7,006 nucleotides of DNA from Anaerolineae bacterium (GTDB lineage Bacteria; Chloroflexota; Anaerolineae; UBA1429), in contig SKRJ01000066.1 of assembly GCA_007118555.1 (NCBI GenBank), positions 1 through 7,006 on the forward strand. The letters run 5' to 3'. The notes beneath the pieces were generated by a model that was given only the letters and a program-made list of their open reading frames with translations, had not been told where the DNA came from and ran no database searches. Below, one piece after another: positions 1 through 5,507 of this stretch (positions within the stretch are counted from its first letter, which is position 1; every line of letters begins with the position of its first letter). The translations under genes were made by a program, and so were the position numbers.

Positions 1-1033
1 CGGCCAACACCGGGGTGAGCAAGGCCGCGAGAGAGGCCCCCGCCATGGTCAGCGCCCCCGCGCACAGTACCGTCTTGTGCCCGATGCGGTCGGCGACAAA
101 GCCCCAGATCAGGTAGAACACACCGGTAAAGACCGAGATCGTGGCCGTGAGCAGGCCGACTTCTCGGCCGGTGAGATCGAACCGCAGGGCGCCATCGACG
201 ATGAAGAACGCCATGGCCATAGTGCCCAGTACCGCCACCGCCCGCGCCACCAAAAAGCGGCCATAGTTGGGATCGTCACGCACCAGCGCGGGCAGGCTGG
301 CGAAAAAGCGCCGCATGGGTGTCTTGGGTTTGGTGACGAGGTCGGGCGGCTCGCGGTGGGCGGCCAACCCCACCCACGAGATGAACACCGCGATGGCGGC
401 GAGAATGAAACAAAGGGCAAAGCTGCGTGGAAAGGGCTGGGTTTCCAGCAGATGTCCCGCCAGGAGGGCGCCGCCCACGCCCAACAGCGCCCCCAGCCCA
501 CGGCCAAAGCCCAGGAACACGCCCCGGCGAGTGGTGGGAATCACCTTGCCGATAAGGGTCACCCAGGCGGGGATCACCATGCCCAGGGTGACGGCAGAGA
601 GGGTACGCAGGATGACAAAGGCGATCAGGGCCAGGCCCGGTGCGCGCTCGCCCCAGGCCCACACCGCCAGGCCGATGAGCAAAAAAGGCAGGCGGGCGCC
701 CACGCCGCCCCATGAGAGGGTAATGGGCTTTTTGTAGCGGCGCTGCTCGGTATAGCCCGCCACAAAGAGCTGGGGCATGAAATGGCCCAGGTTGTGGGCT
801 GCCTGCACCAGGCCCAGCACCACCGTCGAGCCACCGAGGGCCGTGACCAGCAGCGGAATCACGGTTTCGTTGGAGATGATCTGGGTGGCCAGGGCGAAAA
901 ACACGGCGTCGACGATGCCGGCCGCCAGATTGCGGCGCAGGTGTCGCTGCACAAAGGCAGTAACCTCGTCCGTTGTGCGCGGGTCTGACGCCATCGGCTG
1001 GGTGCGCTCGACGCTGGAATAGGGCTGCGTCAT
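1..1033 (-). CDS. MFS transporter (C-terminus beyond the window)
   Basis: I translated the reverse complement by hand: 344 codons run open from ATG at 1033 to the window edge. The protein is strongly hydrophobic, with repeated membrane-length segments after a roughly 30-residue polar N-terminus, as in the 12-helix major facilitator superfamily of about 400-450 residues. The stretch WGFVADRIGHKTVL (residues 310-323) matches the family's loop motif (G-x-x-x-D-R-x-G-x-K/R), here in the second half of the protein. Another recognisable stretch is PAWVTLIGKVIPTTRRG (155-171). The start is set by an ATGA overlap with the stop of the upstream gene; no clear Shine-Dalgarno precedes it, so translation is probably coupled. 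It should be a secondary transporter in the inner membrane. The substrate cannot be told from sequence. Family call is firm; function is open. Confidence 0.88.
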   Translation of the reverse strand, partial: MTQPYSSVERTQPMASDPRTTDEVTAFVQRHLRRNLAAGIVDAVFFALATQIISNETVIPLLVTALGGSTVVLGLVQAAHNLGHFMPQLFVAGYTEQRRYKKPITLSWGGVGARLPFLLIGLAVWAWGERAPGLALIAFVILRTLSAVTLGMVIPAWVTLIGKVIPTTRRGVFLGFGRGLGALLGVGGALLAGHLLETQPFPRSFALCFILAAIAVFISWVGLAAHREPPDLVTKPKTPMRRFFASLPALVRDDPNYGRFLVARAVAVLGTMAMAFFIVDGALRFDLTGREVGLLTATISVFTGVFYLIWGFVADRIGHKTVLCAGALTMAGASLAALLTPVLA

Positions 1034-1743
1034 AGAGTGCCGTGGCCCCCGCTAGCGTCCCCGGCCAGGGCATAGCGGCGCGCATAGAGATCGGCATCAT
1101 ATGTAGCGCGGCGCCCGGGGCAGTCAGGCATGGGGCACAGTTGGCACGACTCGAATCCGGTCTCGGTGGGAAAGCGAATGCCCGAGACAGACTTGTTGGG
1201 CGTCATGAGGCAACTGTCGCTCAATGTGATCTCGAGCTGGGCCGCCGCATCGTGCATTAGTCGGAAAAAGGGCCTCTGTTGCCCGAGAGGCCAATCGGCC
1301 AGAGAACCCGGGTTCATGATCGTGGTCTGCCCCGGCTGATAGTCCTTTTGAATGCGGGTGTACAGGGCGTCGGTGGCCGTCCGGAGCGCCTGGGCTTTGA
1401 TCTCCTCGGCCCAATAGCGCTGTAGCATATCGTCCAGGCTGTTTGCCCAGGCATCCAGTTCGACACCGCAGGTGGCCAGATACAGGAACACCCGGCGCGC
1501 CTTGCCGACATTGACCCGCAGTACGCGACTCTGAAATGTGACATCATCAATGGTGATGCTGTCATCGCCATGCTCGGCGATATAGGCGGGGCGGTAGGCG
1601 GCCTTGGGCCGCGCCAGAGCCTGGGCCTCGGTGGCCAGGCTCTCGAGCGCGCGCAGATCGTCCTGGTTGCGGATGCGCAGCGCCTGGCGCAGTGTTTCGA
1701 TATCGGGCGCATAGGCGATCTCGGTGATCAGGATACTGGTCAT
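1030..1743 (-). CDS. Vitamin B12-dependent methionine synthase activation-domain protein (stand-alone)
   Basis: This 237-aa soluble protein resembles the C-terminal reactivation domain of cobalamin-dependent methionine synthase (MetH), which binds S-adenosylmethionine and remethylates oxidised cobalamin. Here it is a separate protein with no B12-, folate- or homocysteine-binding modules. Recognisable blocks are NPGSLADWPLGQQRP (144-158), in the place of the SAM-binding loop, then SCLMTPNKSVSGIRFPTE (177-194), then CQLCPMPDCPGRRATYD (200-216). C200, C203 and C208 form a CxxCx4C cluster that could bind a metal or Fe-S centre; C92 and C178 are the other cysteines. The start at 1743 is chosen because AGGAGGT lies 5 nt upstream; an in-frame ATG ten codons earlier lacks such a site and lies over the proposed -10 region. 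It is first in an operon and overlaps the MFS gene by ATGA. The family call is confident. Whether it serves MetH, a split MetH or another corrinoid protein is unknown. Confidence 0.85.
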   Translation of the reverse strand: MTSILITEIAYAPDIETLRQALRIRNQDDLRALESLATEAQALARPKAAYRPAYIAEHGDDSITIDDVTFQSRVLRVNVGKARRVFLYLATCGVELDAWANSLDDMLQRYWAEEIKAQALRTATDALYTRIQKDYQPGQTTIMNPGSLADWPLGQQRPFFRLMHDAAAQLEITLSDSCLMTPNKSVSGIRFPTETGFESCQLCPMPDCPGRRATYDADLYARRYALAGDASGGHGTL

Positions 1744-1748
1744 GGCGG

Positions 1749-1755
1749 ACCTCCT
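1749..1755 (-). promoter_or_regulatory. Shine-Dalgarno of the B12 activation-domain gene
   Basis: On the minus strand AGGAGGT ends 5 nt before ATG at 1743. It is a near-perfect anti-16S match at ideal spacing and decides against the in-frame ATG at 1773. Confidence 0.85.
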
Positions 1756-1771
1756 ATATGCGTATACTGAC

Positions 1772-1801
1772 ATATTACGCCTTTGCTTGGGTGGGTGTCA
1801 A
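1772..1801 (-). promoter_or_regulatory. Sigma70-type promoter for the minus-strand operon
   Basis: Reading the minus strand, TTGACA (1801-1796) is followed after 18 bp by TAATAT (1777-1772), a perfect -35 and a 4/6 match to the -10. Transcription would start near 1765, leaving a leader of about 20-25 nt with the Shine-Dalgarno inside it. A second TTGACA sits 7 bp further upstream (1808-1803), so the -35 hexamer is tandemly duplicated. Activity is inferred from sequence only. Confidence 0.55.
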
Positions 1802-1880
1802 CTGTCAAAAAAGCTATATCGGAGCTACAATCACAGAGGCTAAGGAAGAAGGAGCATAAAAACGAGACCACAGTATACTC

Positions 1881-1909
1881 TTGACAGCCTACATCGCGTC
1901 GAGTACCAT
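1881..1909 (+). promoter_or_regulatory. Candidate sigma70-type promoter for the polysaccharide export operon
   Basis: TTGACA (1881-1886) is a perfect -35 hexamer. After 17 bp comes TACCAT (1904-1909), a 4/6 match to the -10. Transcription would start near 1916, giving a leader of about 55 nt before the TTG start at 1972. The weak -10 is overlapped by the first copy of a direct repeat, which would suit a regulated promoter. Confidence 0.45.
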
Positions 1910-1928
1910 GGTTACATCGTGGCGAGTA
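1890..1928 (+). repeat. Tandem 16-bp direct repeat in the export-operon promoter
   Basis: TACATCGCGTCGAGTA (1890-1905) and TACATCGTGGCGAGTA (1913-1928) agree at 14 of 16 positions and are 23 bp apart, about two helical turns. The first copy lies between the -35 and -10 hexamers and touches the -10; the second spans the likely transcription start. This geometry fits a regulator binding as a tandem dimer on one face of the DNA. No regulator gene is in the window. Confidence 0.5.
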
Positions 1929-1957
1929 GAGTCCGCCTGCTGCAAAACAGCCGCTCC

Positions 1958-1963
1958 AAGGAG
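1958..1963 (+). promoter_or_regulatory. Shine-Dalgarno supporting a TTG start
   Basis: AAGGAG ends 8 nt before TTG at 1972. No in-frame ATG is nearby, and the next candidate, GTG at 1990, has no comparable site, so the TTG is the likely start. Confidence 0.7.
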
Positions 1964-1971
1964 AACCTGCA

Positions 1972-2883
1972 TTGATCGAGGGGACTGGTGTGATAACAGA
2001 GGAAACGACCGCTGATGAGCAGGCGCCGGCGTTGCCCTCGCCATCGCTTGATGTTCCTGTCACGGTCATCAAGCCGTCTCGAGGGTTGTCGTTCATCGAC
2101 TGGGACGCCTTTTGGCAATACCGGGAGTTGCTATACTTTTTCGTCTGGCGCGACATCAAGGTGCGCTACAAGCAGACCGCCCTGGGTGTGGTCTGGGTCA
2201 TCCTGCAGCCTCTGGCGTCCATGGCCATCTTTACGGTGCTTTTTGGTGTGCTCCTCAATGCCCCTTCTGGCCAGGTGCCGTATCCACTGTTCGCCTTTGC
2301 CGGCCTGTTGCCCTGGAACTATTTCTCCTCTGCCCTGACGCGTTCGTCGAGCAGTGTGGTAACCAACGCCAATCTCGTGACCAAGATCTATTTCCCGCGG
2401 ATCATGATTCCGCTATCTTCGGTGATCTCGGGTCTTGTCGACTTTTGCGTCTCGGCCGTGGTGCTTGCCGTCATGATGCTCCTGTACGGCTTTCCGCCAA
2501 CGACCTCCGTCCTACTATTGCCCGTCTTTTTGCTGTTGGCCATGGTCACGTCCCTCGGGTTCGGGCTATGGCTGTCGGCTCTGAACGTGCGCTACCGTGA
2601 TGTGAACTACCTGGCGCCTTTTATCGTTCAGATCTGGATGTACCTGACGCCCGTGGTCTATGCGACGACGCTGATTCCCGAGCGTTTCCGCTTTTTGCTG
2701 AGCCTGAACCCGATGACCGGTGTCATCGAGGGCTTTCGCTGGGCGTTGCTGGGCCCCGGCGTCACCGATACTGCGCTGGCGCCAGGTTTGGTGGCTGTCT
2801 CTGTGGGGATCGCCCTGGCGGTGTTCCTCACAGGGCTGGTGTACTTTCGCACCACGGAAAAGACATTCGCCGACATCGTATAG
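1972..2883 (+). CDS. wzm: ABC-2 type polysaccharide exporter, membrane permease (Wzm/TagG-like)
   Basis: The 303-aa product is the membrane half of an ABC exporter that moves a completed lipid-linked polysaccharide (O-antigen, capsule or teichoic-acid type) across the inner membrane. After a polar N-terminus of about 45 residues comes the family signature FFVWRDIKVRYKQTALGVVW (56-75), an amphipathic entry helix. About six membrane segments follow (roughly 73-95, 104-122, 148-172, 176-204, 215-232, 270-292). The blocks GLLPWNYFSSAL (111-122), NVRYRDVNYL (205-214), YLTPVVY (224-230) and LNPMTGVIEGFRW (245-257) are typical. The C-terminus YFRTTEKTFADIV is also family-like. Start is TTG, supported by AAGGAG. 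The next gene encodes the matching ATPase. The symbol is by homology to the family, not a proven orthologue. Confidence 0.93.
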   Translation: MIEGTGVITEETTADEQAPALPSPSLDVPVTVIKPSRGLSFIDWDAFWQYRELLYFFVWRDIKVRYKQTALGVVWVILQPLASMAIFTVLFGVLLNAPSGQVPYPLFAFAGLLPWNYFSSALTRSSSSVVTNANLVTKIYFPRIMIPLSSVISGLVDFCVSAVVLAVMMLLYGFPPTTSVLLLPVFLLLAMVTSLGFGLWLSALNVRYRDVNYLAPFIVQIWMYLTPVVYATTLIPERFRFLLSLNPMTGVIEGFRWALLGPGVTDTALAPGLVAVSVGIALAVFLTGLVYFRTTEKTFADIV

Positions 2884-2966
2884 ACGCCCCGTGGTTCGTG
2901 GCCCGTGCGAAGGTTGTGAATGCATGCCATAGCAACGGAGATAGCGGTTTACCCGTAGGAGCGAGC

Positions 2967-3020
2967 GTGATATCTCAAGCGATGACCCAAACTAGAATGA
3001 CCCTCATTCGCCATGTCTGA
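2967..3020 (+). promoter_or_regulatory. Possible translated leader (17 codons) overlapping the ATPase start
   Basis: AGGAG (2957-2961) stands 5 nt before a GTG that opens 17 codons ending in TGA at 3018-3020. That stop lies 5 nt inside the ATPase gene, in another frame. The ATPase start at 3013 has no Shine-Dalgarno of its own, so ribosomes finishing the leader could restart there. A frame this short arises easily by chance, so this is a suggestion. Confidence 0.25.
2995..3009 (+). repeat. Perfect 6-bp hairpin covering the ATPase ribosome-binding position
   Basis: GAATGA, loop CCC, TCATTC form a perfect stem that ends 3 nt before the ATG at 3013, where a Shine-Dalgarno would normally lie. 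The rest of the 129-nt gap between the permease and ATPase genes shows no clear terminator or other strong structure. Confidence 0.4.
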
Positions 3021-4272
3021 GATAGCCATTCGTGTGCAGGATCTGGGCAAACACTACCGTATCGGTACCGCTGCCGAGCGGCATGATACCTTGCGGGATG
3101 CGCTGGCGTCGATCATGCGGCGCCCCAAGCGGGGGGGCTCCCACGACGGAGCGGACGCCAACGGATCGAGCTTTTGGGCGCTGAGGGATGTTTCGTTCGA
3201 GGTCAAGCGCGGCGAGGTGGTGGGGGTGATAGGGCGCAATGGAGCGGGCAAGTCCACCTTGCTCAAGATCCTCTCCCGCATCACCGAGCCGACCACGGGC
3301 CATGCGGAGATCCATGGGCGGGTCGGTTCGCTGCTCGAGGTGGGCACGGGCTTTCACCCAGAGCTCACCGGTCGTGAGAACATCTATCTGAACGGCGCGA
3401 TTCTGGGCATGAAGCGGGTCGAGATCGACCGCAAGTTTGACGAGATCGTGGCCTTTTCGGAGATCGAGCGCTTCCTGGACACGCCTGTGAAGCGCTACTC
3501 CAGCGGGATGTACGTGCGTCTGGCCTTTGCGGTGGCGGCGCATCTGGAGCCGGAGATCCTGCTGGTGGACGAGGTGCTGGCGGTGGGCGATGCGGCCTTT
3601 CAGAAAAAGTGCCTGGGCAAGATGGGGGATGTGGCTGGCGAGGGCCGTACAGTGGTCTTTGTGAGCCACAATATGGGTGTGGTATCCCAGATCTGTCAGC
3701 GAAGCCTCGCCCTGCGCGAGGGCGAGATAGTGGATTTTGGCGAGTCTCGCGGTGTGATTGGCCGGTACCTCAAGACCCTGCAAGATGATTCCCGTGCACT
3801 TGCCACTGAGGATCGCTTTGCGCGCTATCCCGATCAAGAGATTGTCGTGACAGCAGGCCGTGTGCTGGATCAGGATCTGGAGCCGACCGATCTGGTGATC
3901 GCGGGACAGCCGATCACGATGGAGTTCGACTATCGAACGCGTAACAACCCGCAGTACGCCGAGATCGCTCTTACCATCTTCAACCATCTCGGTATCCGCG
4001 TGTCTCACATGAATACGGCGATGTTGGCGGGACCTCTTGGTCCCCTCGGGGAGCGCGGGCGCTTTCAGTGTGCACTGGAGGATACACCTCTGCCATCGGG
4101 GCGCTATCGCGTAGCCCTCGCCGTGCATCTGTCCGGGCGCAAGGTTGATGAGCAGGAGAGTGCGCTCGAGTTTGATGTGGATGACTCGGGGTTCTTTGCC
4201 AAACGATCTGACGCCGCCATTCAATATAGCACTGTGCTTTTGCGTCACGCTTGGATACATGGGAGAGGCTAG
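3013..4272 (+). CDS. wzt: ABC polysaccharide exporter, ATP-binding protein with C-terminal glycan-recognition domain (Wzt-like)
   Basis: This 419-aa protein is the cytoplasmic motor that pairs with the upstream permease. The nucleotide-binding domain (about 1-250) has Walker A GRNGAGKST (74-82), the family block LLEVGTGFHPELTGREN (107-123), the signature YSSGM in place of LSGGQ (162-166), Walker B ILLVDE (182-187) with catalytic E187, and switch H219. YSSGM and LEVGTGFHPELTG are hallmarks of the Wzt/TagH/KpsT-type group. Residues from about 265 to 419 form an extra domain, predicted beta-rich, as in Wzt proteins whose C-terminus binds the modified end of the glycan before export. Start is ATG 3013; an in-frame stop at 2998 leaves no longer option, and residues MSEIAIRVQDLGKHYRIG fit the family N-terminus. 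It lacks a Shine-Dalgarno, which is odd here. The symbol is a family-level call. Confidence 0.94.
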   Translation: MSEIAIRVQDLGKHYRIGTAAERHDTLRDALASIMRRPKRGGSHDGADANGSSFWALRDVSFEVKRGEVVGVIGRNGAGKSTLLKILSRITEPTTGHAEIHGRVGSLLEVGTGFHPELTGRENIYLNGAILGMKRVEIDRKFDEIVAFSEIERFLDTPVKRYSSGMYVRLAFAVAAHLEPEILLVDEVLAVGDAAFQKKCLGKMGDVAGEGRTVVFVSHNMGVVSQICQRSLALREGEIVDFGESRGVIGRYLKTLQDDSRALATEDRFARYPDQEIVVTAGRVLDQDLEPTDLVIAGQPITMEFDYRTRNNPQYAEIALTIFNHLGIRVSHMNTAMLAGPLGPLGERGRFQCALEDTPLPSGRYRVALAVHLSGRKVDEQESALEFDVDDSGFFAKRSDAAIQYSTVLLRHAWIHGRG

Positions 4273-4279
4273 ACGCTCT

Positions 4280-4286
4280 GGAGGAG
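4280..4286 (+). promoter_or_regulatory. Shine-Dalgarno that fixes the start of the PP-loop gene
   Basis: GGAGGAG ends 6 nt before ATG at 4293. It abuts ATG 4287 with no spacing, which rules that codon out, and it argues against the in-frame TTG at 4251 that would overlap the upstream gene. Confidence 0.8.
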
Positions 4287-4292
4287 ATGACT

Positions 4293-5507
4293 ATGCGAAA
4301 CGGAGTCATACACGTGTGGCGTGAAGATAGTGTTATTGAGGATGACACTATTGAGTATCGCACCACGATTGAGGTTGATGGCCAGAGACACAATCTCTGG
4401 TACACTTGCGCTGCTCAGTATGCCCCTTATATAACCTCGACAATGGATCCGTATCTGGTTGGGTCTATCTTTCTCGCGATGCAGTACGGCGATCGCCTGG
4501 TAGTGCATGGGCCTGTGAGTTCGGATCTGCTCAGGAACCTGGAGCGGTTCCAGGAGATCTGGGCCTATTGGGAGAGCGACCGCTACCACAAGGTAGAACT
4601 GTTGGCGGAAGAGGAGTTACAGCCTGCTCCCCCTGTAAACGACGATGCCCTTGTGAGCTTTTCAGGCGGTGTGGACTCTTGTTTCACGGTGCACAGGCAT
4701 CTGGAGCGTATGTGCGGGCGCCAGACGGAGACGATTGGGGCGGCCCTAATGATCCATGGCTTTGATATCCCACTCCAGATGCGCAGCGCCTTTGACACCG
4801 TAGCCCACTCGGCGGAGCAGATCTTGGCATCCAGGGGCGTACCGCTGCTTCGGCTGACGTCAAACTGGCGCGAGATCATGGATGATCTCCATATCTCCTG
4901 GGAGGATAGCCACGGAACATCGTTGATCGCCTGTTTGAGCCTGTTCCAGAATGGCTTTGGCGTGGGTTTGCTGGCATCATCGCTTGAGTACGATCCCATG
5001 ATCCCCTATGGTTCCTCGCCCCTTACGGATCCGCTACTGGCGAGCGATCGATTTCGCATTGTCCACGACGGTGCGCATGTCCGACGTCTGCACAAGCTGC
5101 CAGTGATCGCTACCTGGCCAGACGCTATGGATCATCTCCGCGTTTGTTGGGAGCGGCCCGAGCTAGCAGGCAACTGCTGCGAGTGCGAAAAGTGCTTGCG
5201 TACTATGCTCGGGTTCCGCGCCATGGGTATGCCCTTGCCGGGTGCCTTCCCACGCGATGTTTCGGATGAGCAGATCAAGAGTATCCAGATACTTAGAGAG
5301 ACAGGCTACCATCACTTTGACCTTGTGCGGCAAGAGGCAATACGGCGCGGCATGGGAAATGAGTCTTGGGTACGCGCGCTTTCGTATGCGATGGCTCAGT
5401 ACGGACGTGGAGAACACCCCGTGATGGCCTTGAGACGGCGGCTAAAGCTGCGGACGCGGATCAAGGGCTTATTGGGTATGGCGCCCGTGTCAGGCGGGTC
5501 TGGATGA
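4293..5507 (+). CDS. PP-loop ATP-pyrophosphatase family protein of unknown specificity, polysaccharide-locus type
   Basis: The 404-aa product has a PP-loop SGGVDS at 124-129, preceded by a hydrophobic strand (ALVSF). This is the ATP-binding signature of N-type pyrophosphatases such as QueC, asparagine synthase and tRNA thiolases, which adenylate a substrate and then amidate or thiolate it. About 120 residues come before the loop, so it has an added N-terminal region. Downstream are MIHGFDIPL (153-161), SSPLTDPLLASDRF (241-254) and a cysteine cluster CCECEKC (295-301), with C285 nearby, probably a metal site as in QueC. I recall similar uncharacterised proteins from surface-polysaccharide loci, but no tested function. 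It lacks the glutaminase domain of asparagine synthase. It starts 20 nt after the ATPase gene and overlaps the next gene by ATGA. A role in modifying a glycan or its precursor is inference; nucleoside or RNA modification is an alternative. Confidence 0.8.
   Translation: MRNGVIHVWREDSVIEDDTIEYRTTIEVDGQRHNLWYTCAAQYAPYITSTMDPYLVGSIFLAMQYGDRLVVHGPVSSDLLRNLERFQEIWAYWESDRYHKVELLAEEELQPAPPVNDDALVSFSGGVDSCFTVHRHLERMCGRQTETIGAALMIHGFDIPLQMRSAFDTVAHSAEQILASRGVPLLRLTSNWREIMDDLHISWEDSHGTSLIACLSLFQNGFGVGLLASSLEYDPMIPYGSSPLTDPLLASDRFRIVHDGAHVRRLHKLPVIATWPDAMDHLRVCWERPELAGNCCECEKCLRTMLGFRAMGMPLPGAFPRDVSDEQIKSIQILRETGYHHFDLVRQEAIRRGMGNESWVRALSYAMAQYGRGEHPVMALRRRLKLRTRIKGLLGMAPVSGGSG

Larger units (their letters stand above)
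1744..1971. other. Divergent intergenic regulatory region
   Basis: These 228 bp separate the two divergent operons. They hold a promoter on each strand, a tandem direct repeat at 1890-1928, and an inverted pair of CAGTATAC boxes (1762-1769 on minus, 1871-1878 on plus). I see no convincing small gene or structured RNA between them. The block around 1810-1870 is more A-rich than the flanking genes. Confidence 0.6.

Noticed and set aside
77..715. Open frame of 212 codons on the plus strand inside the MFS gene
   Set aside because: Its translation is low-complexity and rich in Gln, Gly, His and Arg with no hydrophobic core. The minus-strand MFS frame gives coherent membrane helices and the family motif.
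276..1100. Minus-strand open frame overlapping the MFS gene in another frame
   Set aside because: It is Pro/Arg/Gly-rich with no membrane segments. The correct frame from ATG 1033 is open for 344 codons and reads as an MFS protein.
1744..1773. Ten-codon N-terminal extension of the B12 activation-domain protein
   Set aside because: The ATG at 1773 overlaps the proposed -10 region and lacks a Shine-Dalgarno, while ATG 1743 has AGGAGGT at 5-nt spacing.
2884..3012. Possible terminator between permease and ATPase genes
   Set aside because: Only the short GAATGA/TCATTC hairpin is evident. It is not GC-rich and has no following T-run, so transcription should continue into the ATPase gene.
3004..4260. 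Long open frame on the minus strand opposite the Wzt-type gene
   Set aside because: It is an antisense shadow of a well-supported ABC ATPase. Its translation is rich in His, Arg and Leu with no recognisable domain, as expected from reading GC-biased codons backwards.
4251..4292. TTG start giving an overlap of the PP-loop gene with the ATPase gene
   Set aside because: GGAGGAG sits at ideal distance from ATG 4293. The extra 14 residues would span that site, and TTG 4251 has no ribosome-binding site.
5366..5503. 46-codon upstream extension of the pyruvyl transferase family protein
   Set aside because: It reads through the end of the PP-loop gene in another frame and has no family similarity. 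The ATGA overlap at 5504 and the conserved N-terminal GNAGD region set the start.
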